Assembly (NCBI RefSeq): GCF_023502325.1
Contig: NZ_JAMFLZ010000004.1
Coordinates: forward strand, 62,001 to 126,000
Direction: 5' to 3'
Origin: Wocania_A spongiicola
Lineage (GTDB): Bacteria; Bacteroidota; Bacteroidia; Flavobacteriales; Flavobacteriaceae
DNA length: 64,000 bases
Made by a program: the position numbers and the translations under genes. This document shows, piece by piece, positions 7,779-16,314 of this stretch. The number at the start of each line of letters is the position of its first letter. The first letter of the stretch is position 1. The notes below the pieces were generated by a model. That model was given only the letters and a program-made list of their open reading frames with translations. It ran no database searches and was not told the DNA's origin.

Positions 7779-10700
7779 ATGTCATCAAACAAGAAATACT
7801 GGAAAAGTGTTGAAGAGCTAAACGAAAATAGCTCTATTGTTGAGACGCTAAAACAAAACGAGTTTGTTAATGAGATTCCTACAGATGAATTTTTAGGTGA
7901 TAAAGAGACATTAGAGGAGACATCAACAACACGTCGCGATTTCTTAAAATATGTAGGTTTTAGTACTGCAGCGGCATCACTTGCTGCTTGTGAAGGCCCT
8001 GTTAAAAAGGCTATTCCTTATGTAGTACAACCAACAGAAATTATTCCTGGTGTTGCAAATTATTATGCAACAACAATTGCTGATGGTTTTGATTTTGCGA
8101 GTGTTTTAGTTAAAACCCGTGAAGGTCGTCCAATTAAAATTGAAAATAATGCTTTAGCAGTTACTAATGGTAATGCAAATGCTAGAGTAAATGCGTCAGT
8201 TTTAGGATTGTATGATAGTTTAAGAGTTCAAGGCCCGAGCAAAGAAGGAGAGCCTATTTCATGGGAGGCTTTCAATTCAGAAACAACTAAAGCTTTGAAT
8301 AGTGCTGCGGATGCTAATAAAGATATTGTGTTATTAACACAAACTTTTGCAAGCCCATCTACAAGTAAATTGATTTCTGAGTTTAAGGAAGAATATGGTA
8401 ATGTTCGTCATGTAGTATACGATTCTGTTTCAGAATCTGCTGCACTTGATGCTTACCAAGCAAAATATAACGAGCGCGCTTTAGCAAATTACGATTTCTC
8501 TAAAGCCATGACTATTGTTTCTGTTGGTGCAGATTTCTTAGGAGATTGGCAAGGCGGAGGATTTGATTCGGGTTACTCTAAAAACAGAGTTCCAGATCAT
8601 GGGAAAATGTCACGACATATTCAGTTTGAATCTAATATGTCTTTAACTGGAGCTAATGCAGATAAGCGTGTGCCTTTAACACCAAGTCAGCAAAAAACCG
8701 CTTTAGCTAAATTATATAGTCAAGTTGTTGGAGGATCTGTTTCTACACAAGATTTACCTGCTCATATCGAAGATGCTATTAGTAAAGCAGCTTCTCAACT
8801 TAAAAAAGCAGGAAGTAATGGTTTAGTGGTTACAGGAATTCAAGACGTAAATGCACAGACGGTTGCTTTAGAAATTAACGAAGCTTTAAATAGTAAGGCA
8901 TTTGATAAAGCAGCACCAATAAAAATAAGACAAGGTAGCGATAAAGCAGTAGCTAAATTAGTTGCCGATATGAAAGCTGGAACAGTTGGAGCGATCATCA
9001 TGAGTGGTGTAAATCCAATGTATACACTTTCAAATGCTTCAGATTTTGCTGAAGGATTGAAAAAAGTAGATTTATCTGTAACCTTTTCTTTAAAGGCAGA
9101 TGAAACTGCAGTACTTACAGATTATATAGCAGCAGCACCTCATTATTTAGAATCTTGGGGAGATGTTGAAATTAAAAAAGGGCATTATGCGTTAACGCAA
9201 CCAACAATTCGTCCTTTATTTGATACAAGACAATTTCAAGATGCTTTATTAACGTGGACTGAAAACGATGCATCTTATCATGATTATATAAAAGAAGCTT
9301 GGGGAACTACTATTTTAGGAGGAAGTTCTTTTAATAAAGCATTGCATGATGGTACTTTTGTTGGCGCTATTGCGACTGAAACTGAAGATACAACTACAAC
9401 AACTGAAGTTGTTGAATCTGATGAGACAGAAGAAACACCTTCTGGAAATGCAGCAAGAGCTATAGCAGCCTCTGTTAAATCTGATTCAGGATTTGAATTA
9501 ACATTATATACCAAAATAGGTATGGGTGATGGCCAACAAGCCAATAACCCATGGTTACAGGAATTTCCAGACCCACTTACAAGAACATCTTGGGATAACT
9601 ACTTAACCATTTCTAAAGTTGATGCAGATGCATTAGGTTTAGTAAATACACACGTAGCAACTGGTGCATTAAATAGTAACTATGCTAATGTAACAGCAAA
9701 CGGAACAACAATTAAAGTTCCTGTAATGATTCAACCAGGGCAAGCAAAAGGTTCAGTTGGGTTAGCATTTGGTTACGGAAAAACTTTAGGTTTAAAAGAA
9801 GAAATGCAAACAGGTGTTAATGCCTATGCATTATATCAAGATTTCAATAATGTACAATCTGTTACTATTGAGTCTGCTGGCGGCGAGCATGAATTTGCTT
9901 CGGTACAATTGCATAATACTTTAATGGGTCGAGGTGATATTGTTAAAGAAACCACCTTAGAGATTTTCAACACGAAAGACAAGAAACATTGGAATGCAAT
10001 TCCTGTAGTGTCTCTTAATCACGTTGAAACCCCAGTAACTTCTCCAGATGTAGATTTATGGGATGAGTTTGATCGTTCTATCGGGCATCATTTTAACTTA
10101 TCGGTAGACTTAAATGCTTGTACAGGTTGTGGAGCATGTGTAATAGCATGTCATGCAGAAAATAATGTGCCTGTAGTTGGAAAAGAAGAAGTACGTCGTA
10201 GTCGTGATATGCACTGGTTACGTATTGATAGGTATTATTCATCTGATGAAACGTTTGAAGGTGATAATAAAGAGAAGGAAGATGCTGATGGATTAGGATT
10301 AGGTAATTACGTTTTTGGTGATAGAGAAGGAGATGGGTCTCTTTCTACATTCGAAAGAATGGAAAAAGCGTCTGAGAATCCTCAAGTAGCATTCCAACCT
10401 GTAATGTGCCAGCATTGTAACCATGCACCTTGTGAAACAGTTTGTCCTGTGGCGGCAACATCACACGGTCGTCAAGGTCAAAACCATATGGCTTATAACC
10501 GTTGTGTAGGGACTAGGTATTGTGCAAACAACTGTCCTTATAAAGTACGTCGTTTTAACTGGTTCTTATATAATGGTAACGATGAGTTCGATTATTATAT
10601 GAATGATGATTTAGGACGTATGGTATTAAATCCAGATGTTGTTGTACGCTCTCGTGGTGTGATGGAAAAATGTTCTATGTGTATACAAATGACACAAAAG

Positions 10701-10931
10701 ACTATTCTTGATGCTAAACGTGATGGGCGTGAAATTAAAGACGGAGATTTCCAAACCGCTTGTTCTGCAGCTTGTAGCAGTGGCGCTATGGTATTTGGAG
10801 ACATTAACGATAAGAGTAGTAAAGTTGCAAAACTTAAAGAAGATAACCGTATGTATCACTTGTTAGAAAGTGTTGGTACAAAGCCTAATGTGCAGTATCA
10901 AACAAAAGTGAGAAATACAACAGAAGCATAA
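7779..10931 (+). CDS. actB: Alternative complex III subunit B, Tat-exported iron-sulfur protein
   Basis: A 1050-residue protein combining a molybdopterin-oxidoreductase-like N-terminal part, which in this family carries no molybdenum cofactor, with a C-terminal four-cluster ferredoxin-like part. A Tat signal is visible at about residues 50-71 (TTRRDFLKYVGF then a hydrophobic run to AAC). The cluster motifs begin near residue 780: CTGCGACVIAC, CQHCNHAPCETVCP, CVGTRYCANNCP, and CSMC paired with CSAAC. It faces the periplasm and passes electrons from quinol oxidised at ActC to the ActA haems. An acidic Thr/Glu-rich linker (about residues 525-555) separates the two halves. It lies between actA and actC. 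Confidence 0.96.
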   Translation: MSSNKKYWKSVEELNENSSIVETLKQNEFVNEIPTDEFLGDKETLEETSTTRRDFLKYVGFSTAAASLAACEGPVKKAIPYVVQPTEIIPGVANYYATTIADGFDFASVLVKTREGRPIKIENNALAVTNGNANARVNASVLGLYDSLRVQGPSKEGEPISWEAFNSETTKALNSAADANKDIVLLTQTFASPSTSKLISEFKEEYGNVRHVVYDSVSESAALDAYQAKYNERALANYDFSKAMTIVSVGADFLGDWQGGGFDSGYSKNRVPDHGKMSRHIQFESNMSLTGANADKRVPLTPSQQKTALAKLYSQVVGGSVSTQDLPAHIEDAISKAASQLKKAGSNGLVVTGIQDVNAQTVALEINEALNSKAFDKAAPIKIRQGSDKAVAKLVADMKAGTVGAIIMSGVNPMYTLSNASDFAEGLKKVDLSVTFSLKADETAVLTDYIAAAPHYLESWGDVEIKKGHYALTQPTIRPLFDTRQFQDALLTWTENDASYHDYIKEAWGTTILGGSSFNKALHDGTFVGAIATETEDTTTTTEVVESDETEETPSGNAARAIAASVKSDSGFELTLYTKIGMGDGQQANNPWLQEFPDPLTRTSWDNYLTISKVDADALGLVNTHVATGALNSNYANVTANGTTIKVPVMIQPGQAKGSVGLAFGYGKTLGLKEEMQTGVNAYALYQDFNNVQSVTIESAGGEHEFASVQLHNTLMGRGDIVKETTLEIFNTKDKKHWNAIPVVSLNHVETPVTSPDVDLWDEFDRSIGHHFNLSVDLNACTGCGACVIACHAENNVPVVGKEEVRRSRDMHWLRIDRYYSSDETFEGDNKEKEDADGLGLGNYVFGDREGDGSLSTFERMEKASENPQVAFQPVMCQHCNHAPCETVCPVAATSHGRQGQNHMAYNRCVGTRYCANNCPYKVRRFNWFLYNGNDEFDYYMNDDLGRMVLNPDVVVRSRGVMEKCSMCIQMTQKTILDAKRDGREIKDGDFQTACSAACSSGAMVFGDINDKSSKVAKLKEDNRMYHLLESVGTKPNVQYQTKVRNTTEA

Positions 10932-10959
10932 ATCTAATTAAAGAATCAATTATATAATT

Positions 10960-12684
10960 ATGGCGTCTCATTACGAAGCACCTATTAGAAGACCTTTAGT
11001 TACAGGCGAAAAGTCATACCACGACGTTACTGTGGATGTAGCTGCACCTGTTGAAGGAAAAGCAAATAAACAATGGTGGATAGTTTTTGGTATTGCACTT
11101 GCCGCTTTTCTTTGGGGTATTGGATGTATCATTTATACCATATCTACAGGTATTGGAACTTGGGGTTTAAATAAAACCGTAGGTTGGGCTTGGGATATTA
11201 CTAACTTTGTTTGGTGGGTAGGTATTGGTCACGCAGGAACACTTATTTCTGCAGTACTATTATTGTTCCGTCAAAAATGGAGAATGGCAATTAACCGTTC
11301 TGCAGAGGCAATGACTATTTTCTCTGTAGTTCAAGCAGGGTTATTCCCGATTATTCACATGGGTCGTCCTTGGTTAGGCTATTGGGTATTACCAATTCCA
11401 AATCAATTTGGTTCATTATGGGTAAACTTTAATTCACCATTACTTTGGGATGTATTTGCTATCTCAACATATCTATCAGTATCATTAGTATTCTGGTGGA
11501 CTGGTTTATTGCCTGATTTTGCCATGTTACGTGATAGAGCAATTAAGCCTTTCCAAAAGAAAATATACTCATTATTGAGTTTTGGATGGAGTGGGCGCGC
11601 TAAAGATTGGCAACGTTTTGAAGAAGTATCTTTGGTTTTAGCTGGTTTAGCTACGCCTCTTGTACTATCTGTACATACTATTGTATCGTTTGACTTCGCA
11701 ACATCGGTAATTCCAGGTTGGCACACCACAATATTCCCTCCATACTTTGTTGCTGGAGCGGTATTCTCAGGGTTTGCCATGGTAAATACACTACTTATTA
11801 TTATGAGGAAAGTGTGTAACCTTGAAGATTATATTACAGTACAACATATCGAATTAATGAACATTGTAATCATGATTACAGGTTCAATAGTTGGTGTAGC
11901 ATATATTACAGAGTTATTTATTGCATGGTATTCTGGTGTTGAATACGAGCAATATGCATTCTTGAATAGAGCAACCGGACCTTACTGGTGGGCATATTGG
12001 GCGATGATGACTTGTAATGTGTTTTCTCCACAATTTATGTGGTTTAAAAAATTAAGAACAAGTATTATGTTCTCATTCTTTATCTCTATTGTAGTAAATA
12101 TAGGGATGTGGTTCGAACGTTTTGTAATTATTGTGACCTCGTTACATAGAGATTACTTACCATCATCATGGACGATGTTCTCTCCAACATTTGTAGATAT
12201 AGGAATATTTATAGGAACCATTGGATTCTTCTTTGTATTATTCTTATTGTACTCAAGAACATTCCCGGTAATTGCACAGGCTGAGGTTAAAACAATTTTA
12301 AAATCATCTGGAGAACGTTATAAGAAAATTAGAGAAAGAGGAGATAGCTTAGTTGGAACAGGTGTTGATGCTAGAACTTCTGGTGGAACGGTTTCTAAAC
12401 CAGCTAAAGCTTCAAATGATGATAATTCTGAAAAAGTAAGTAACTTACTTGGAAGTATTGGATCTTTTGATGCCGCTACGCAAACTGCCGATGATTTAAA
12501 GAAAGTAAATGGTATCGGCCCTAAGATGGAAGAAGTATTAAATAGCATTGGTATTTATACATTCCTTCAAGTTAGTAAGATGACCAAAAAAGAATATGAT
12601 TTGTTAGACAGTATTACAGGTTCTTTCCCTGGAAGAGCAGAACGTGATGATTGGTCTGGACAAGCTAAAAAATTAATAAACTAA
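10960..12684 (+). CDS. actC: Alternative complex III subunit C, NrfD family, with C-terminal HhH tail
   Basis: A 574-residue integral membrane protein of the NrfD/PsrC family with about ten transmembrane helices to residue 435. It is the quinol-binding and probably proton-translocating subunit. Typical stretches are WWVGIGHAGTLISAVLLLF and FEEVSLVLAGLATPLVLSVH. After the last helix a charged, Ser/Thr-rich linker leads to residues about 511-574, which look like a helix-hairpin-helix unit (LKKVNGIGPKMEEVLNSIGI) ending in DDWSGQAKKL. That motif is normally a nucleic-acid-binding module in small nuclease-like proteins; in this position its role is unknown. Gene gaps are 28 bp upstream and 9 bp downstream. 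Confidence 0.95.
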   Translation: MASHYEAPIRRPLVTGEKSYHDVTVDVAAPVEGKANKQWWIVFGIALAAFLWGIGCIIYTISTGIGTWGLNKTVGWAWDITNFVWWVGIGHAGTLISAVLLLFRQKWRMAINRSAEAMTIFSVVQAGLFPIIHMGRPWLGYWVLPIPNQFGSLWVNFNSPLLWDVFAISTYLSVSLVFWWTGLLPDFAMLRDRAIKPFQKKIYSLLSFGWSGRAKDWQRFEEVSLVLAGLATPLVLSVHTIVSFDFATSVIPGWHTTIFPPYFVAGAVFSGFAMVNTLLIIMRKVCNLEDYITVQHIELMNIVIMITGSIVGVAYITELFIAWYSGVEYEQYAFLNRATGPYWWAYWAMMTCNVFSPQFMWFKKLRTSIMFSFFISIVVNIGMWFERFVIIVTSLHRDYLPSSWTMFSPTFVDIGIFIGTIGFFFVLFLLYSRTFPVIAQAEVKTILKSSGERYKKIRERGDSLVGTGVDARTSGGTVSKPAKASNDDNSEKVSNLLGSIGSFDAATQTADDLKKVNGIGPKMEEVLNSIGIYTFLQVSKMTKKEYDLLDSITGSFPGRAERDDWSGQAKKLIN

Positions 12685-12693
12685 ATATAGTCA

Positions 12694-13230
12694 ATGGAAG
12701 CTTCAAAAGTTATTCACGCTATTTATACTGATGATGATGTATTAATGTCAGCTGTTAAAAAAGTTAAGGCAGAAAGACATCATATTGAAGAGATATATAC
12801 ACCGTTTCCGGTTCACGGATTAGACAAAGCTATGGGACTAGCTCCAACTCGTATTGCTATTACAGCATTTATATATGGGTTAATAGGTTTAACAGTAGCA
12901 ATTGTTATGATGAATTTTATAATGATTGAAGATTGGCCTCAAAATATTGGAGGAAAACCAAGCTTTAGTTACATAGAAAACATGCCAGCATTTGTGCCAA
13001 TTATGTTTGAACTTACTGTATTTTTTGCAGCACACTTAATGGTAATCACTTTTTATTTACGTAGTAGAATGTGGCCATTTAAAAACGCAGAAAATCCAGA
13101 CCCAAGAACTACAGACGATCATTTCTTAATGGAGATTGCAATACATGGAAATGAAAATGAATTGGAAAGTTTACTAGCAGAAACTGGAGCAGTTGAGATT
13201 AATATTATTGATAAAGAAGATGGACATTAA
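12694..13230 (+). CDS. actD: Alternative complex III subunit D (DUF3341)
   Basis: A 178-residue membrane protein of the DUF3341 family, the ActD subunit. A soluble N-terminal ferredoxin-like region (YTDDDVLMSAVKKVK, then YTPFPVHGLDKAMGL, a family hallmark) is followed by two transmembrane helices at about residues 55-78 and 103-125, and a C-terminal acidic tail. It lies between actC (9 bp) and actE (1 bp gap), which fits translational coupling within the complex. It has no cofactor motif and is structural. Confidence 0.94.
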   Translation: MEASKVIHAIYTDDDVLMSAVKKVKAERHHIEEIYTPFPVHGLDKAMGLAPTRIAITAFIYGLIGLTVAIVMMNFIMIEDWPQNIGGKPSFSYIENMPAFVPIMFELTVFFAAHLMVITFYLRSRMWPFKNAENPDPRTTDDHFLMEIAIHGNENELESLLAETGAVEINIIDKEDGH

Positions 13231-13231
13231 T

Positions 13232-13789
13232 ATGAAAGGCTTAATTAAAATATTAGTATTAGCAGTTGTATTTGTAGCAGTATCTTGTAATAAGAGTACA
13301 GCTCCAAACTATCAATTCATGCCAAATATGTATGAACCTGTTGGTTATGAAACTTATCAAGAATCTAAGGCATTTAGAAACGGCATGGAAGCTCAATTAC
13401 CTGCTGAAGGATCTGTAGCGAGAGGGTATGTTCCTTTTGATATTGATAATACAACTGAAGGGTTTGAATTAGCGAAAACAACATTAGCCAACCCATTAGA
13501 CTCAGCTGGAGAAGTTGATTTGATAAGAGGAAAAGAACTTTATGACGTTTACTGTGGTATTTGCCATGGTAACAAAGGAAAAGGTCAAGGTAATTTGGTT
13601 AAACGAGAAAAAATTCTTGGAATTCCAAGTTATGATGATCCAGGTAGAGCTATTACAGCAGGAAGTATTTACCATACTATTTATTATGGAAAAAATGCGA
13701 TGGGTTCTTATGCAAACCAATTGAAAGAAGAAGAGCGTTGGCAAGTAGTATCATACGTGTTGAAGTTAAAAGCAGATTTAGAAAAGTAA
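13232..13789 (+). CDS. actE: Alternative complex III subunit E, monohaem cytochrome c lipoprotein
   Basis: A 185-residue lipoprotein with one haem c. I place the start at ATG 13232, one base after the actD stop, because it gives a clean lipoprotein signal (MKGLIKILVLAVVFVAVSC); an in-frame ATG at 13193 would add 13 residues inside actD and spoil it. The haem motif is CGICHGNKGKGQG at about residues 107-120, with the likely distal Met in KNAMGSYA. ActE carries electrons from ActA toward the oxidase. The actE-actF gap is 20 bp. Confidence 0.94.
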   Translation: MKGLIKILVLAVVFVAVSCNKSTAPNYQFMPNMYEPVGYETYQESKAFRNGMEAQLPAEGSVARGYVPFDIDNTTEGFELAKTTLANPLDSAGEVDLIRGKELYDVYCGICHGNKGKGQGNLVKREKILGIPSYDDPGRAITAGSIYHTIYYGKNAMGSYANQLKEEERWQVVSYVLKLKADLEK

Positions 13790-13809
13790 GAAGATAAGAT
13801 TATATAGAT

Positions 13810-15186
13810 ATGTACACATTTTCAAATAAATTAAAGACATTTTCTATCATTCTAATGGTTTTAGGATTGTTAGGTGTTGGATATGGTTTTATGACATCTC
13901 ATAAATCTTTAGACGAGGTAAAAACAATGTTAGCTGAAGAGGCTTCTCATCACGGAGGAGGACATGCTGAAGAGGCTCATGTTGTTGCTGAATCTCATGA
14001 TGAACACGCTGAAGCTGCAACTCATACTAATGAAAGTCAAGCACATGCAACTGCTGACGAAGCACATCATGGTGATGAGCACGCGGAACATGTAATGCAC
14101 CAAATTCATAATAGACCTTGGTCTGCATTATACGTTGCAGCATTTTTCTTCATGATGATTGCTTTAGGTGTTTTAGCATTTTATGCTATCCAAATAGCAT
14201 CACAAGCAGGTTGGTCTCCAGTACTTTTTAGAGTTATGGAAGGTATAACTGCTTACTTATTGCCTGGAGGTTTAATTGTTTTAGCAATAGCATTTTTTGC
14301 AGATAGTCATTTATTTGTTTGGCTAAAAGAAGGTATAACAGTTGAAGGTCATGAGAATTACGATAAACTAGTTGCAGGTAAATCGGGATGGTTAAATAAA
14401 ACAGGATTCTTTATTAGAGGTCTAATTTTCTTAGGAGGATGGGTATTATATCGTCAATTTTCACGTAAATTCTCTATTGCTCAAGACACAGCTGATGATA
14501 ATAGAAACTTTAAAAAATCTTTCCGTATTGCTGCGGGGTTCTTAGTATTCTTTATTTATACAGAATCTATGATGTCTTGGGATTGGATTATGAGTGTAGA
14601 TCCACACTGGTTCTCAACACTATTTGGTTGGTATGTATTTGCAAGTATGTTTGTAAGCGGAATTACTGTAATTGCATTAATTTCAATTTACCTTAAATCA
14701 AAAGGTGTTTTAGAATTTGTAAACGAAAATCATTTGCACGATGTTGCTAAATTTATGTTTGCTTTCAGTATTTTTTGGACATACTTATGGTTCTCACAAT
14801 TCATGTTAATTTGGTATTCAAATATTCCAGAAGAAGTAACGTATTTTGTAACACGTTTTGCAGATTATAAACTACCTTTCTTAGGTATGGTTGTTATGAA
14901 TTTTGTATTCCCAATACTAATGTTAATGAATGCCGATTATAAACGTATTCCTTGGTTTGTAGTTATGGCTGGACTAGTAATATTGTTTGGGCACTATATA
15001 GATATTTTCAATATGATTATGCCAGCTACCGTAGGCGATAGATGGTTTATTGGAATCCCAGAAATAAGCTCAGTATTGCTTTTTGCAGGACTGTTTATAT
15101 TTATAGTATTTACAGCTTTAACAAAAGCACCATTACTAGTAAAAAGGTACCCTTTTAGAAAAGAAAGCGAAGAATTTCATTATTAA
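13810..15186 (+). CDS. actF: Alternative complex III subunit F, with histidine-rich insert
   Basis: A 458-residue NrfD-like membrane subunit related to ActC, with about ten transmembrane helices; MSWDWIMSVDPHWFSTLFGWY and the TYLWFSQFMLIWYSNIPEE region are typical of ActF. Between the first helix (about 10-27) and the second (about 107-127) is a soluble stretch, residues 46-99, with 14 histidines among Ala/Glu/Asp. Such a patch can bind transition metals, but no function is known for it. It is the last act gene; coxB starts 30 bp later. Confidence 0.95.
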   Translation: MYTFSNKLKTFSIILMVLGLLGVGYGFMTSHKSLDEVKTMLAEEASHHGGGHAEEAHVVAESHDEHAEAATHTNESQAHATADEAHHGDEHAEHVMHQIHNRPWSALYVAAFFFMMIALGVLAFYAIQIASQAGWSPVLFRVMEGITAYLLPGGLIVLAIAFFADSHLFVWLKEGITVEGHENYDKLVAGKSGWLNKTGFFIRGLIFLGGWVLYRQFSRKFSIAQDTADDNRNFKKSFRIAAGFLVFFIYTESMMSWDWIMSVDPHWFSTLFGWYVFASMFVSGITVIALISIYLKSKGVLEFVNENHLHDVAKFMFAFSIFWTYLWFSQFMLIWYSNIPEEVTYFVTRFADYKLPFLGMVVMNFVFPILMLMNADYKRIPWFVVMAGLVILFGHYIDIFNMIMPATVGDRWFIGIPEISSVLLFAGLFIFIVFTALTKAPLLVKRYPFRKESEEFHY

Positions 15187-15216
15187 TTAAGATATAAATA
15201 AAGACGAACGATACCA

Positions 15217-16287
15217 ATGACTGCTTTATTAACAATTATAGTTTTAGTATTTATTTTAGTTGCCATATGGCAAATGGTAAAGATTTTCGATTTAGCTCAG
15301 GCTAAAAACGATAATGTGCCAGGAGTTGCCACAGATAAAGACAACACCATTAATGGGTATTTAATGATGGGCTTTTTAGCTTTCATTTATATCATCACCA
15401 TTGTATGTTTTGTAAAGTGGGGAGACTTACCATTAATGTCAAACTCGGCTTCAGAGCATGGTCCAACTATAGATAATTTAATGGTTATCTCTATGGTAAT
15501 CATATTTATTGTTCAAACAATCACTCAATTTTTATTGCATTATTTTGCTTATAAGTATAAAGGTGAAAAAGGGAAAAAAGCATTGTTTTTTGCAGATAAC
15601 AATAAGTTAGAAGCAATATGGACAATTATTCCAGTAATTGTTTTAGCAGGTTTAATTATTTACGGGTTAAATACCTGGATTAACATAATGGGTGTTGAAG
15701 AAGATGAAGACACCTTAGTAGTAGAATTATATGCACAACAGTTTAACTGGAAAGCAAGATACGGTGGAAACGATAATACTTTAGGTAAAGCTAATGTACG
15801 TTTAATTGATATTGATAGAGCTAATATTTTAGGTTTAGATGAATCTGATCCTAATGCCCAAGATGATATTATAACTACAGAATTACACTTACCAGTAGGA
15901 AAACCTGTATTATTTAAAATGCGTTCTCAGGATGTTTTACACTCAGCATATATGCCACATTTTAGAGCACAAATGAACTGTGTTCCAGGGATGATTACTC
16001 AATTTGGTTTTACACCAACAGTAACTACTGCAGAAATGAGAAAAACTCCTCAAATGCAAGAGAAAGTTAAAAGAATTAACGAAATAAGAGTTGAAAATAG
16101 TAAACCATTAATTGCAAAAGGTGAAGATGCCTTAGAGCGTTATGAGTTTGACTATATACTATTATGTAATAAGATTTGTGGTAAATCTCACTACAATATG
16201 CAAATGAAAATAGTAGTAGAAACACAAGAAGAATACAATGCTTGGATAAAAGAGCAAAAAGAGTTCAAAAACTCTCTAATTAACTAA
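15217..16287 (+). CDS. coxB: Cytochrome c oxidase subunit II
   Basis: A 356-residue subunit II of the haem-copper oxidase, carrying the binuclear CuA centre that accepts electrons from cytochrome c. The CuA ligands are visible: His near 242 in VLHSAYMPH, then C317, C321, H325 and M328 in CNKICGKSHYNM. There are four hydrophobic helices (about 2-20, 48-66, 88-110, 132-152), two more than the minimal subunit, as is common in Bacteroidetes. A region of about 40 residues after the copper-site His (TTAEMRKTPQMQEKVK) is an insertion compared with proteobacterial forms. It lies between actF and coxA. Confidence 0.95.
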   Translation: MTALLTIIVLVFILVAIWQMVKIFDLAQAKNDNVPGVATDKDNTINGYLMMGFLAFIYIITIVCFVKWGDLPLMSNSASEHGPTIDNLMVISMVIIFIVQTITQFLLHYFAYKYKGEKGKKALFFADNNKLEAIWTIIPVIVLAGLIIYGLNTWINIMGVEEDEDTLVVELYAQQFNWKARYGGNDNTLGKANVRLIDIDRANILGLDESDPNAQDDIITTELHLPVGKPVLFKMRSQDVLHSAYMPHFRAQMNCVPGMITQFGFTPTVTTAEMRKTPQMQEKVKRINEIRVENSKPLIAKGEDALERYEFDYILLCNKICGKSHYNMQMKIVVETQEEYNAWIKEQKEFKNSLIN

Positions 16288-16314
16288 TTAAAAAGATAAA
16301 TACGATATAAGATT

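Noticed and set aside
11403..11780. A 125-codon minus-strand frame within actC
   Set aside because: Shadow of the actC membrane helices, with no start context and no family match.
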